Source of the DNA: an uncultured Actinomycetes bacterium
GTDB lineage: Bacteria; Actinomycetota; Actinomycetes; Nanopelagicales; Nanopelagicaceae
Length of the DNA stretch: 64,000 nucleotides
Assembly: GCA_903863015.1 (NCBI GenBank)
Contig: CAIPAI010000029.1
Location: forward strand, 1-64,000
Direction: 5' to 3'
Every line of letters starts with the position of its first letter. Within the stretch, counting starts at the first letter, position 1. The notes under the pieces are model-generated. The model was not told the DNA's origin and did not search any database. It worked only from the letters and a program-made list of their open reading frames with translations. The position numbers and the translations under genes are program-made. Below, piece after piece: positions 8,161-16,204 of this stretch.

Positions 8161-8843
8161 GTGAGGATCGATCAGTATTTGAACTCCCCACGCGCCAACC
8201 TGATTCCACATTGGTGTACGGCGAAGACCCCTCGCAGATCGCAGATATCTTTGGTTCGCCAAAATCACCTGCACTGGTGCTCATCCATGGCGGTTACTGG
8301 CGACCGCAATATGATCGCGTGCACGCTCGCCCATTAGCAGGCGCCCTCGCTGACGCGGGCTACTTTGTCATTTCATTGGAGTATCGCCGCATACCCGGTA
8401 ATCCCGATGCCATGGTGGCCGATGTGGCGGCGGCTATCGCCGCGATTCCGGCAGAATCAGTAACACTTATTGGTCATTCGGCTGGTGGACATTTAGCGCT
8501 CTGGGCGGCTGCCAACGTTTCGAAGGTAAGAAAGGTAGTAGCCCTGGCTCCGGTCTCTGATCTGCAAATGACGGAGGATCTTCACCTCGATGAAGGCGCA
8601 GCAACTGATTTCCTCGGATGCCCAGCTAGCACGAGAACAGATTTAGATCCGATGTATCTCGAGTATGGAGATGTAGAAGTACTCGTTGTACAAGGAGATT
8701 GCGATATCCGAGTTCCGGTAGAGATGAATCGTAAATTCGCAATGCATCAACCACAGGTTAAATACCAGGAGCATCCCCGCATTGGACACTTCGAATTGAT
8801 TGATCCGAACAAATCAATAGTGCTTGGACTGCTGAACTCCTAA
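8157..8843 (+). CDS. Kynurenine-formamidase-like alpha/beta hydrolase
   Basis: A 228-residue alpha/beta hydrolase. The oxyanion motif HGGYW (about 44-48) is the form seen in eukaryotic-type arylformamidases; the nucleophile is in GHSAGG (about 106-111), the acid in GDCDIRVP (about 180-187) and the base in RIGHFELID near the C-terminus. With kynureninase in the same operon it most likely hydrolyses N-formylkynurenine to kynurenine and formate. A general carboxylesterase is the alternative. Its ATG overlaps the stop of the CoA ligase (ATGA), implying translational coupling. Its 3' end overlaps the convergent HAD gene by 30 bases. Confidence 0.75.
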   Translation: MSEDRSVFELPTRQPDSTLVYGEDPSQIADIFGSPKSPALVLIHGGYWRPQYDRVHARPLAGALADAGYFVISLEYRRIPGNPDAMVADVAAAIAAIPAESVTLIGHSAGGHLALWAAANVSKVRKVVALAPVSDLQMTEDLHLDEGAATDFLGCPASTRTDLDPMYLEYGDVEVLVVQGDCDIRVPVEMNRKFAMHQPQVKYQEHPRIGHFELIDPNKSIVLGLLNS

Positions 8844-9608
8844 GTAGTCGGAATTCGCTTTGATGGAACTTCGTGTCCAAGGATGCGCTTCGTGAGAAAG
8901 TACGTCTGTAAGCATGCTGGGGAGCGAGTGTGATGGATCGTAAGAATTAGTAGTAATGACACCCCAATTATTCTTCAGAGCAATTCTTTTGAGCTCCTTA
9001 TTGGCATTGACAACTGATGCCTTTCCTACCATCGCGAGCATAGGGAGATCGTTGATTGAATCCGAATATGCATAGCTGGCATCAAGGTCAAAATTCTCCC
9101 TCTCAGCGAGTCTCCTGATTGCCTCAGCTTTCATCGGCCCACGCATAAGCCCACCTTGCAAGAAACCGGTGTACACACCATCTCGAACTTCCGGCAACGT
9201 GGCGAGTGCGCCCGACATGCCTAATTTATTGGCAATCGGTAGTGCCATCTCTATGGGACTGGCAGTCACCAGCCAGGTGCTCTGCCCTTCCTTTTGATGT
9301 CGCTTGATTCGCTCAACTGATTCAGGAATAAGTACTTGATCGAGAAAATCTAAGACGACGCGGTCGCAAAGGAACTCCATCTCGGTGGCGCTATAACCAG
9401 CGACGATATTCAACGCCCTGTCTGAGACAAATCGAGTGGTTGACTTTGATTCGGTCTTGCTCCATACATACTTGAACTCACGTAGTGCGAAGCGAGCCAA
9501 GTCTCGACGGTTGAGAAATCCTTGCCCTACAAGCCGTCGGGCGAAATGAAATAATGAAGAACCACGTATCACGGTATTGTCTAAATCGAAGAACGCGGCT
9601 GATCTCAT
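8814..9608 (-). CDS. HAD-superfamily (subfamily IB) phosphatase
   Basis: A 264-residue HAD-IB hydrolase, related to SerB-like phosphatases. Motif I is FFDLDNTVI (D8 and D10), motif II is WLVTASP, the conserved lysine is in MRGPMKAEAIRRL, and motif III/IV is AYSDSINDLPML. Family members act on phosphoserine or lysophospholipid-type phosphates; the substrate here is unknown. The ATG at 9608 is preferred over an upstream start because motif I then falls at the usual distance and TACCCT lies six bases upstream. It is divergent from the glycosyltransferase operon. Confidence 0.8.
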   Translation of the reverse strand: MRSAAFFDLDNTVIRGSSLFHFARRLVGQGFLNRRDLARFALREFKYVWSKTESKSTTRFVSDRALNIVAGYSATEMEFLCDRVVLDFLDQVLIPESVERIKRHQKEGQSTWLVTASPIEMALPIANKLGMSGALATLPEVRDGVYTGFLQGGLMRGPMKAEAIRRLAERENFDLDASYAYSDSINDLPMLAMVGKASVVNANKELKRIALKNNWGVITTNSYDPSHSLPSMLTDVLSHEAHPWTRSSIKANSDYLGVQQSKHY

Positions 9609-9614
9609 ACTCTT

Positions 9615-9620
9615 AGGGTA
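9615..9620 (-). promoter_or_regulatory. -10 hexamer of leaderless HAD gene
   Basis: TACCCT on the minus strand lies six bases before the ATG at 9608; no ribosome binding site is visible. Confidence 0.55.
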
Positions 9621-9739
9621 GAGGCGAGGTACGCATTGATCCGCCAAAAGCATGACTAATCACATTTGTTAACCTTAAGTTCAAATTTGATCCATCTATT
9701 GGACAGCAATTGCGAACACAGTCTTGCTCTTCTATATAC

Positions 9740-10873
9740 ATGCGAATCCTTATTGTCGCCGAGTCATTTTTGCCTCGCACGAATGGCGTAGTGAATACCG
9801 TCATGAGAGTTTCACGATTTCTCAAATCTTTGGGTCACGATGTGCTCATCCTGGCCCCTGGCCCAGGGGCAGTGAAGACGTTTGAGGGGATTCCTATTAT
9901 GCGGACTGCCTCAGTGGTCGTTCCAGGGATACAAGATACCGATGTCGCTTTCGTGAGCACCAGTCAGATTGCTCGAGTTATCCGGAGTTTCAAACCAGAT
10001 GTGGTACACCTTGCCTCGCCATTTATTCTTGGTGAGAGAGCAATTAAGGCTGCTCGCCAAGAAGGCGTGCCAACTGTTGCGGTATTTCAAACTGACGTCG
10101 CCGGATTTGCTGTCCACTATGGATTGGCATTTGCAATTCGTGCGGCAGATGCATGGGTAGGCCGAATTCATCGCATGGTGGACCTAAATCTAGTTCCGTG
10201 CGGTGATATGGATAACTATCTCCGAGGCCTCGGTGTCGCCAACATTTCTCGTTGGACTCGAGGGGTCGACCATTCAATCTTTTCACCGGAACACCGCTCG
10301 GAAGAGCTACGTACTGCTTGGGGCGCAGGAGTAGGGACTCGGGTGATTGGTTTTGTGGGCAGGCTCGCCCCGGAAAAGAATGTTCACAAACTTGCATTGC
10401 TCGACAAACTTCCACATACACAGGTGGTTGTTGTAGGCGAGGGATCGGAGCGGTCCACCTTACAACGGCTGATGCCGAGAGCCATCTTCACGGGTGCGCT
10501 TCACGGAGCCAAACTGGGAGAGGCGATGGCTTCGCTAGACATCTTGGTGGCACCAGGCGAGAAGGAGACCTTCTGCCAGGTAATTCAAGAAGGCATGGCC
10601 TCTGGCGTTACGGTTATCGCACCCGCGGTAGGTGGGCCTAAGGATTTAATTAAACATGGCGTCACTGGATTTTTATACCAGGCTGGCAAAGACGATCAAT
10701 TGGTACAGAATGTTGAGTTGGCACTCAGCAATGAATCCTTGAGTCGAAATCTGAGTCTTGCAGGGTTACGTTCGGTGGAATCTAGAACTTGGCACTCGGT
10801 TAACAGCGAACTTCTCGATCACTATGAGAATGTGATTTCAATGGCCGCTGCTAAACGCATGGCGGTCGCCTAA
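9740..10873 (+). CDS. GT4-family glycosyltransferase, MgtA-like mannosyltransferase
   Basis: A 377-residue GT-B glycosyltransferase of family GT4. The N-terminus MRILIVAESFLPRTNGVVN closely resembles actinobacterial GDP-mannose-dependent alpha-mannosyltransferases (MgtA type) that build glycolipids on the cytosolic membrane face. The nucleotide-sugar site is marked by GFVGRLAPEKN and by the EX7E-like APGEKETFCQVIQEGMA. The start at 9740 is chosen from the family N-terminus; an in-frame TTG at 9710 is possible. The gene overlaps the next glycosyltransferase (TAATG) and belongs to a GT-GT-SGNH operon. The sugar donor and acceptor are inferred. Confidence 0.75.
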   Translation: MRILIVAESFLPRTNGVVNTVMRVSRFLKSLGHDVLILAPGPGAVKTFEGIPIMRTASVVVPGIQDTDVAFVSTSQIARVIRSFKPDVVHLASPFILGERAIKAARQEGVPTVAVFQTDVAGFAVHYGLAFAIRAADAWVGRIHRMVDLNLVPCGDMDNYLRGLGVANISRWTRGVDHSIFSPEHRSEELRTAWGAGVGTRVIGFVGRLAPEKNVHKLALLDKLPHTQVVVVGEGSERSTLQRLMPRAIFTGALHGAKLGEAMASLDILVAPGEKETFCQVIQEGMASGVTVIAPAVGGPKDLIKHGVTGFLYQAGKDDQLVQNVELALSNESLSRNLSLAGLRSVESRTWHSVNSELLDHYENVISMAAAKRMAVA

Positions 10874-11997
10874 TGGCCACCGTCGTGCACATTGCAAATT
10901 TCTATGGTCCCAAAAGCGGAGGATTACGTACCGCGATGAATGCCGTAGCGGCGGAGTACTCCAAGCAGGGTCATCACACGACGCTTATCGTCCCAGGAGC
11001 AAAAGATTCGTGTACGAAAACCGACTTTGGCCATCTTTATGAAATCGCATCGCCGGTCGTACCCTTCAGTGGTGGTTATCGTTTCATTCTGCGAAGACGG
11101 AGAGTGGCTAAACTCATCGAGGCCTTTGCCCCAGACGTGTTAGAAATTTCTGACAGAACTTCGCTTCTTAGACTTGCCAAAGCTCAACGTGAGCGAGGTG
11201 GTGTCGTATCAATGTGGGCGCATGAAAGAGTCGATGGTGTGCTCGCCTCCTTCCTCCCTGGTAGCGCAAAGCGGTGGGAAAAGATCGCTGACATGTGGAA
11301 TGCACGCAGCGCTCGCCTTGTGGATCATGTTATTTCTACAACGGAATATGCCGGTGGGGAGTTCAGGAGAATAGGAGTTGAGCCGTATTTGGTTCCGCTT
11401 GGCGTTGATCTCGGGCTCTTTGCTCCGTGGAAACGCGACGACCTCTGGAAAGAAAACTTCGAAGCAATACCCTTACTGCTCTTATGCAGCCGACTCTCTC
11501 GCGAGAAGCATCCTCGTCGAGCCGTTGAAGTATTGCGAGACCTAAGGCGTCGAGGTCTCAGGGCTCACTTAGTCATCGTCGGCGACGGTCCGCTCCGGAG
11601 CGAACTCGAGAAGGCGGCCATCGGTTTGCCTGTGACATTTCTGGGCTTTATCTCCGATCGGGCAGTGGTGGCTCGCATCATGGCATCGGTGGATGTTCTT
11701 CTTGCCCCAGGTCCGATTGAAACCTTCGGATTGGCCGCGCTTGAATCGCTGGCGTGTGGAACCCCGGTGGTGGCTGCAAAGAGTAGTGCGATTGGAGAGA
11801 TTTTGGGAGGAGCGGGTATCTGCGCCGGAGATTCAGTGGTGCAGTGGAGTGGGGCAATCATCGACATGCTGGCACGTAAAGAAGGACCCCGCAGGGCGGC
11901 GGCGCGCAGCCGAGCAGAGCAGTTCGACTGGAGCAAAACAGTTAGTCGCCTGACCCATATTTACCACATTCAACAGGAGGTTGAAGATGTCGCATGA
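10873..11997 (+). CDS. GT4-family glycosyltransferase
   Basis: A 374-residue GT-B enzyme, the second glycosyltransferase of the operon. The glycine-rich N-terminal loop (GPKSGGLRTAMNAVA), the LCSRLSREKHPRRAVE strand and the C-terminal EX7E motif (ETFGLAALESLACGTPVVA) define family GT4. It probably adds a sugar to the same envelope glycan or glycolipid as its upstream partner. The first ATG overlaps the upstream stop codon (TAATG), and its own 3' end overlaps the SGNH gene by 11 bases, so all three genes are likely co-translated. The specificity cannot be read from the sequence. Confidence 0.78.
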   Translation: MATVVHIANFYGPKSGGLRTAMNAVAAEYSKQGHHTTLIVPGAKDSCTKTDFGHLYEIASPVVPFSGGYRFILRRRRVAKLIEAFAPDVLEISDRTSLLRLAKAQRERGGVVSMWAHERVDGVLASFLPGSAKRWEKIADMWNARSARLVDHVISTTEYAGGEFRRIGVEPYLVPLGVDLGLFAPWKRDDLWKENFEAIPLLLLCSRLSREKHPRRAVEVLRDLRRRGLRAHLVIVGDGPLRSELEKAAIGLPVTFLGFISDRAVVARIMASVDVLLAPGPIETFGLAALESLACGTPVVAAKSSAIGEILGGAGICAGDSVVQWSGAIIDMLARKEGPRRAAARSRAEQFDWSKTVSRLTHIYHIQQEVEDVA

Positions 11998-12817
11998 TCG
12001 GGTGATTGCGCTTGGAGATTCGGTGGCATTTGGAGTTGGAGATATTGGTAAGAACTTCATAGGTCCGGGATGGGGAGCGCGAGTTGCGCACCAAATCGAT
12101 GCAGCGAAGTTTCTTAATCTTTCAAATCTAGGTGCACGAGTCCGACAATTATCACAAGATCAACTTCCAGCGGCGATTGCCTACAGGCCTACCATCTCTA
12201 TCATCAGTATCGGCGGAAATGACATTCTTCGGTCGCGGTTTAATCCGGCCGAAGTTGAACATCACCTTGAGAAGGTTGTGATCTCGCTCAAAATAATCGG
12301 TAGTGAAGTGGTGTTACTTAAAATTCCCGATCCAAAAAAGACTGCCCCAGGTCCGCGAATGTTGCGGGAGGCCCTTGGCGAGCGGCGATTTGAGCTTTCA
12401 GAACTTATCAATCGAGTCGGCGCATCTACGAACACGCCGATAATTCAGGTGCCAGATGAAGAGGCAAAAGCTAGGCGAGAAATCTGGCATATTGACCGGA
12501 TGCATCCGAGTGCCCAAGGGCATCAACTACTCGCTGATAAGACGCTGTTGGCTCTAGGGCGTCGCGCGGTACGAGACAGTATTTCTAGTGTTCAGAATAT
12601 TGGGCACAAGGAAGCTGCTAAATGGTTCGCAGCGGCTGCGACCATGTGGTTCGTAAAACGCAGCGTTGATCTAATTCCAACCCTCCTCTGGTTAGGACTC
12701 AAACTCCGTTTCCAACAAATCTTCATTCACCGAATAGTTAAGAGAAATTCTCTTGTCTACCTGAGATCTCCTGAAAGCTCAGGAGAAATTTCGATAGAGA
12801 AACGACATGCTGCCTAA
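11987..12817 (+). CDS. SGNH/GDSL-family hydrolase with basic hydrophobic tail
   Basis: A 276-residue SGNH hydrolase. Block I is IALGDSVAFGVG (serine nucleophile), block III is ISIGGNDILR, and block V is DRMHPSAQGHQLL. No signal peptide is visible, so it is probably cytosolic or membrane-associated. The last ~70 residues are unusual: aromatic, basic and amphipathic (KWFAAAATMWFVKRS..., LLWLGLKLRF), possibly a membrane-surface anchor. The ATG at 11987 is chosen because AGGAGG lies six bases upstream, not the TTG at 11981. It follows two glycosyltransferases, so it may deacylate or edit their glycolipid product. Confidence 0.8.
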   Translation: MSHDRVIALGDSVAFGVGDIGKNFIGPGWGARVAHQIDAAKFLNLSNLGARVRQLSQDQLPAAIAYRPTISIISIGGNDILRSRFNPAEVEHHLEKVVISLKIIGSEVVLLKIPDPKKTAPGPRMLREALGERRFELSELINRVGASTNTPIIQVPDEEAKARREIWHIDRMHPSAQGHQLLADKTLLALGRRAVRDSISSVQNIGHKEAAKWFAAAATMWFVKRSVDLIPTLLWLGLKLRFQQIFIHRIVKRNSLVYLRSPESSGEISIEKRHAA

Positions 12818-14238
12818 TCTCGCTCTTGCGTTTTAATTCGTCGACGCCCTAGAAGTACGTGGCCTAAGAAGCCAATGAGGAGTGCAGCAATGATTCCAAT
12901 GTTGGCATAGGCCCATGGGCCATTCTTTCCGCCGATAATCCAAAGGAAGTAACCCTGCCAGCCGAGCCAGCTAGCGAAAGTATTAGTTACTAGTCCCCAA
13001 CCTACTAACGTTCCGAGCGCCATCAATCCGATACTGGTGAAATTCCACGCGCCGTATCTCCCCTTTTCATCAAAGAGCGAAACCTCGTCATAGTCATTTC
13101 GACGCATGAGGACATCGGCGACAAAGATCGCAGACCAGACGGCAATAGGTACGCCGAGTGTGATGAGGAAACCTTGGAATGGTCCGAAGAAATCGGGCGC
13201 AAACCAGACGATGTAAATGGTGCCGAGCAGCATCACTATGCCATCGACGCTGGCAGCCTGATGACGTTTGATCGGAACCCCAAGTGAGACGAGGGTGATC
13301 CCGGATGAGTAGAGATCAAGAATTGCCCCGCCAATCAGGCCCAGGATGGCCACAATTGCAAAGGGGAGCAGGTACCAGGTGGGCAGCAAGGTGGTGAGCG
13401 CACCGATTGGATCAGCGGCTATCTTGCCGGCAAGGTCGCTGCTACTTCCGGCTAAGAGTGCGCCATAGATAACAAGAATGACGGGAACGAGTGAAGCACC
13501 AAAGATTGTCCAAGCGATCACGCCCCGGCCGCTCACAGAACGCGGAAGATATCTTGAGTAATCTGCTGCGCTATTGACCCACCCAAGACCAATGCCGGTG
13601 ATGGCGAAAATCATCGCGCCGATAAACCCTTGGACGCTTCCATTCTTCATGGTGGCAATAGCGTGCCAATCAACATGATCAATAGTGAAAGCGATGTATC
13701 CGATGGTGAGTAACGCGGTAGCCGACGTAATCCAGATTTGCATCTTCATGATCACTCTGAAGCCAAGGACGCCGCCGAAGATGGTGAGCGAGGCTGCAAT
13801 GATAAAACCGAGCACGTAAGCGAAGTTCTCGTTAATGCTCGTGAAGTGAGTGAGCACAGTTTTAGTAGCAAGTGTGGCAAGTGCTACGAGCACCGTCTCC
13901 CATCCGACGAAAATCAAATAGGAGAGAATGCCGGGAACGATATTTCCGCGTACGCCGAATGAGGCACGGGAGAGCGTCATCGTTGGAGCCGAAGATCGCT
14001 TTCCGGCCAAAGAACTCACTCCCACGAGCGCGAATGAGAGAACGGTTCCGACTAGCCCGGCAAATGTGGCCTGCCAGAAAGAGATACCAAATCCCAGAAG
14101 AAAGGAGCCATAAGAAAGCGCAAGGAGCGAGACATTGGCCGCACACCATGGCCAGAAGAGCGAGCGTGCACTGCCGCGACGTTCGGTTTCATTAATGATG
14201 TTGATGCCATTTTGTTCAATACGTTCAGATCTAGCCAT
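12814..14238 (-). CDS. NCS1-family nucleobase permease (cytosine/purine type)
   Basis: A 474-residue membrane protein with about 12 hydrophobic segments, in the nucleobase:cation symporter-1 family. The diagnostic loop SAPTMTLSRASFGVRGN (about residues 83-99) and GLGWVNSAADYSRYLPR are present. It should take up cytosine, a purine, or related compounds such as allantoin or hydantoins; the sequence does not decide which. A strong AGAGGAGGGG precedes the ATG. It is divergent from the secreted DMFase-like gene, and its 3' end meets the SGNH gene with a 4-base overlap. Confidence 0.85.
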   Translation of the reverse strand: MARSERIEQNGINIINETERRGSARSLFWPWCAANVSLLALSYGSFLLGFGISFWQATFAGLVGTVLSFALVGVSSLAGKRSSAPTMTLSRASFGVRGNIVPGILSYLIFVGWETVLVALATLATKTVLTHFTSINENFAYVLGFIIAASLTIFGGVLGFRVIMKMQIWITSATALLTIGYIAFTIDHVDWHAIATMKNGSVQGFIGAMIFAITGIGLGWVNSAADYSRYLPRSVSGRGVIAWTIFGASLVPVILVIYGALLAGSSSDLAGKIAADPIGALTTLLPTWYLLPFAIVAILGLIGGAILDLYSSGITLVSLGVPIKRHQAASVDGIVMLLGTIYIVWFAPDFFGPFQGFLITLGVPIAVWSAIFVADVLMRRNDYDEVSLFDEKGRYGAWNFTSIGLMALGTLVGWGLVTNTFASWLGWQGYFLWIIGGKNGPWAYANIGIIAALLIGFLGHVLLGRRRIKTQERD

Positions 14239-14315
14239 GCGCTCCCCTCCTCTTTGTAATCTCGATGCTCCGGATGCTACAGAAATATCGATTCTGAAGA
14301 ATCACAAGGGATCAC

Positions 14316-14321
14316 TATACT
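14316..14321 (+). promoter_or_regulatory. Probable -10 (TATACT) of the DMFase-like gene
   Basis: TATACT lies eight bases before the ATG at 14330, so the message has no or almost no leader. An inverted repeat GATTC-TGAA-GAATC (14290-14303) lies just upstream, between the two divergent genes. Confidence 0.45.
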
Positions 14322-14329
14322 TTCGCACC

Positions 14330-15715
14330 ATGCGCCGCATCGGTTTATTCATCGTGATGGCGCTTTTTGCTCAGAATCTATTCTTCTCATCTGAAGCGTC
14401 AGCATCGGCAGAGCTTTGGAAGATAAATAGTAAGAACTTCTCCTCCGATACAGCTGGATTTGCCACTCCTAATTCAGTTCTACCTGGGGAATTAGTTGAC
14501 CTCTACGTGACCTGCCCCAAGGGAGACTTCACCGTCATCGCCTATCGCATGGGCTATTACGAAGGAAGTGAGGCGCAAGAGTATTGGCGTTCGGATTCTT
14601 TGAAGTGCATTCAGCAAAGCGCCCAGAGCATCGATCCCAAAACTTCTATGAGTGAGAGTCATTGGAAAGTAAGTGCTTCCCTTGACACTTCGATTCTCGA
14701 TCCAGGTTTCTATTTGATCAAGATTGTGGCCTCAGGTGGACATGAATCCTTTATGCCACTAGTTATTAGGGACGCTGATCTCACGTCGCGCGTCGTGCTT
14801 TCGATTCCGACGCTGACTAGCTTGGCGTATAACAAGTGGAAAGGCGCATCTGCGTACCGCGGGGAAAAGGGATTTGTTGATCGCGCTCGCGTACTTTCAT
14901 TTGATCGCCCGCTCAGTTTGGGATTTGGCAGCGGGAAGTATTTGAATTACGTTCATCCGCTCTTGGTAGCAGCAGATAAAAGCGGTATTAATCCGTCATA
15001 TGTGACTGATGTAGATGTGGCTTCGAATCCCGGAATGCTTACGGGTGCAGCTGCATATGTATCGGGCGGACATGATGAGTATTGGACCAGTGAAGAGCGG
15101 ACGTCGGTGATAAAGGCTCGCAATACTGGAACAAATTTGCTCTTCTTCGGTGCCAACGTTTCATATTGGCGAGTGCGGCTCTCAGCATCTCCACTCGGTG
15201 CGAATCGTCGCATGGAGATCTATAAATCAGCCGCCACTGATCCGCAGAAGCAGGATCCCACCGTCCGATTTAGGGACTCGAATGCTCCCGAGGGCGATCT
15301 CACTGGGCAGAGTTACAACTGTTTCCCCGCGACCGGGCTCTTTACTGTGAGCAAACCACAAGCATTTGTTTTTGCTGGAAGTGGCGCATCTTTGGGGAGT
15401 CAGTATTCGGGAATAATCGGCCCCGAAGTAGATCGCGTAGCTTCGGTGAGTGCCAAGACTGGTCCGAGGGAAGCTTTAGCAACATCAACTGTGACGTGTG
15501 GAATCGATAAGAAATCCACGAGCACGATGATTTACGCGGTTGCCGGTAGCGGTGCTGGGACTATTTCGGTGGGCACCATGAAATGGGTGGAGCGAGGCCT
15601 CACAAAGGCAGTTCCTGAGCGCACGTATCAATTCGTGGCCAAAGTGACCGCAAATATTCTGCTTGAGGCTGCGCAAGGACCACTCGGCGCGCGCTACCCC
15701 CTTAACCAGGGGTAG
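14330..15715 (+). CDS. Secreted N,N-dimethylformamidase-beta-like protein
   Basis: A 461-residue protein with an N-terminal signal peptide (about residues 1-25, ending SSEASASA). The body matches the large domain seen in N,N-dimethylformamidase beta subunits (glutamine-amidotransferase-like fold); conserved-looking stretches are PTLTSLAYNKWKG, VDRARVLSFDRPL, YVSGGHDEYWT and FFGANVSYWR. An extracellular hydrolase role is inferred, and formamide is not an established substrate for these standalone proteins. The start at 14330 is chosen because it gives a clean signal peptide and has TATACT eight bases upstream. It sits opposite an NCS1 permease and ends inside the -10 element of the next gene. 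Confidence 0.7.
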   Translation: MRRIGLFIVMALFAQNLFFSSEASASAELWKINSKNFSSDTAGFATPNSVLPGELVDLYVTCPKGDFTVIAYRMGYYEGSEAQEYWRSDSLKCIQQSAQSIDPKTSMSESHWKVSASLDTSILDPGFYLIKIVASGGHESFMPLVIRDADLTSRVVLSIPTLTSLAYNKWKGASAYRGEKGFVDRARVLSFDRPLSLGFGSGKYLNYVHPLLVAADKSGINPSYVTDVDVASNPGMLTGAAAYVSGGHDEYWTSEERTSVIKARNTGTNLLFFGANVSYWRVRLSASPLGANRRMEIYKSAATDPQKQDPTVRFRDSNAPEGDLTGQSYNCFPATGLFTVSKPQAFVFAGSGASLGSQYSGIIGPEVDRVASVSAKTGPREALATSTVTCGIDKKSTSTMIYAVAGSGAGTISVGTMKWVERGLTKAVPERTYQFVAKVTANILLEAAQGPLGARYPLNQG

Positions 15716-15718
15716 CCT
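15713..15718 (+). promoter_or_regulatory. -10 hexamer built on a stop codon
   Basis: TAGCCT lies six bases before the ATG at 15725; its first three bases are the TAG stop of the preceding gene. Confidence 0.5.
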
Positions 15719-15724
15719 GCAGGC

Positions 15725-16204
15725 ATGGTCCATTCACTCCCGCAGATTGATGGACGAAACTTGTTGGGCGAGAAGCGAAGGATTCCGGCAGATTTACCAG
15801 CCGAGCACACATTTGTGATCGCAGCGTTCATGCAACACCAGCAAGCGGCGGTCGATCGATGGATCAGTGCACTTGCTGAGCGAGGTGTTGCAGACTCTCC
15901 GCTTGATCCCACCTTTACTGGCAAGAATATTGTTTTGGAATTTCCGGTCTTGGGGAGTAAATGGTCTTTTGTGCAACGTCGTATTGATGGAGGTATGGCA
16001 GCGCACATCAAGATTCCTCGTGTGTTAGCGCGCACCTGGACTTTTTACACCAACGTCGATAACTTCTGCCGCACTGCAGGGATCACAACAAAGAGTCAGG
16101 TTTCTGCCATGGCGCTCGATAAATCGGGGAAGATCCTTTCGATCGTTACAGGGGAAGTAAATGAGGAAAGAATTATCCAACTAATGGATATACCGCATGA
16201 ATAA
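15725..16204 (+). CDS. Conserved protein, possibly thioredoxin-fold
   Basis: A 159-residue soluble protein. Its alternation of a strand after TFVIAAFM, a helix, a central LEFPVLG, then FYTNVDNFCRTAGI and a final pair of strands followed by a helix resembles thioredoxin-like or Atp10-type folds, but no CxxC is present, so it would not be a standard oxidoreductase. I do not recognise a named family with confidence. It appears leaderless, with a promoter hexamer overlapping the upstream stop codon, and its end overlaps the following SDR-DUF2867 gene by 8 bases. Confidence 0.55.
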   Translation: MVHSLPQIDGRNLLGEKRRIPADLPAEHTFVIAAFMQHQQAAVDRWISALAERGVADSPLDPTFTGKNIVLEFPVLGSKWSFVQRRIDGGMAAHIKIPRVLARTWTFYTNVDNFCRTAGITTKSQVSAMALDKSGKILSIVTGEVNEERIIQLMDIPHE

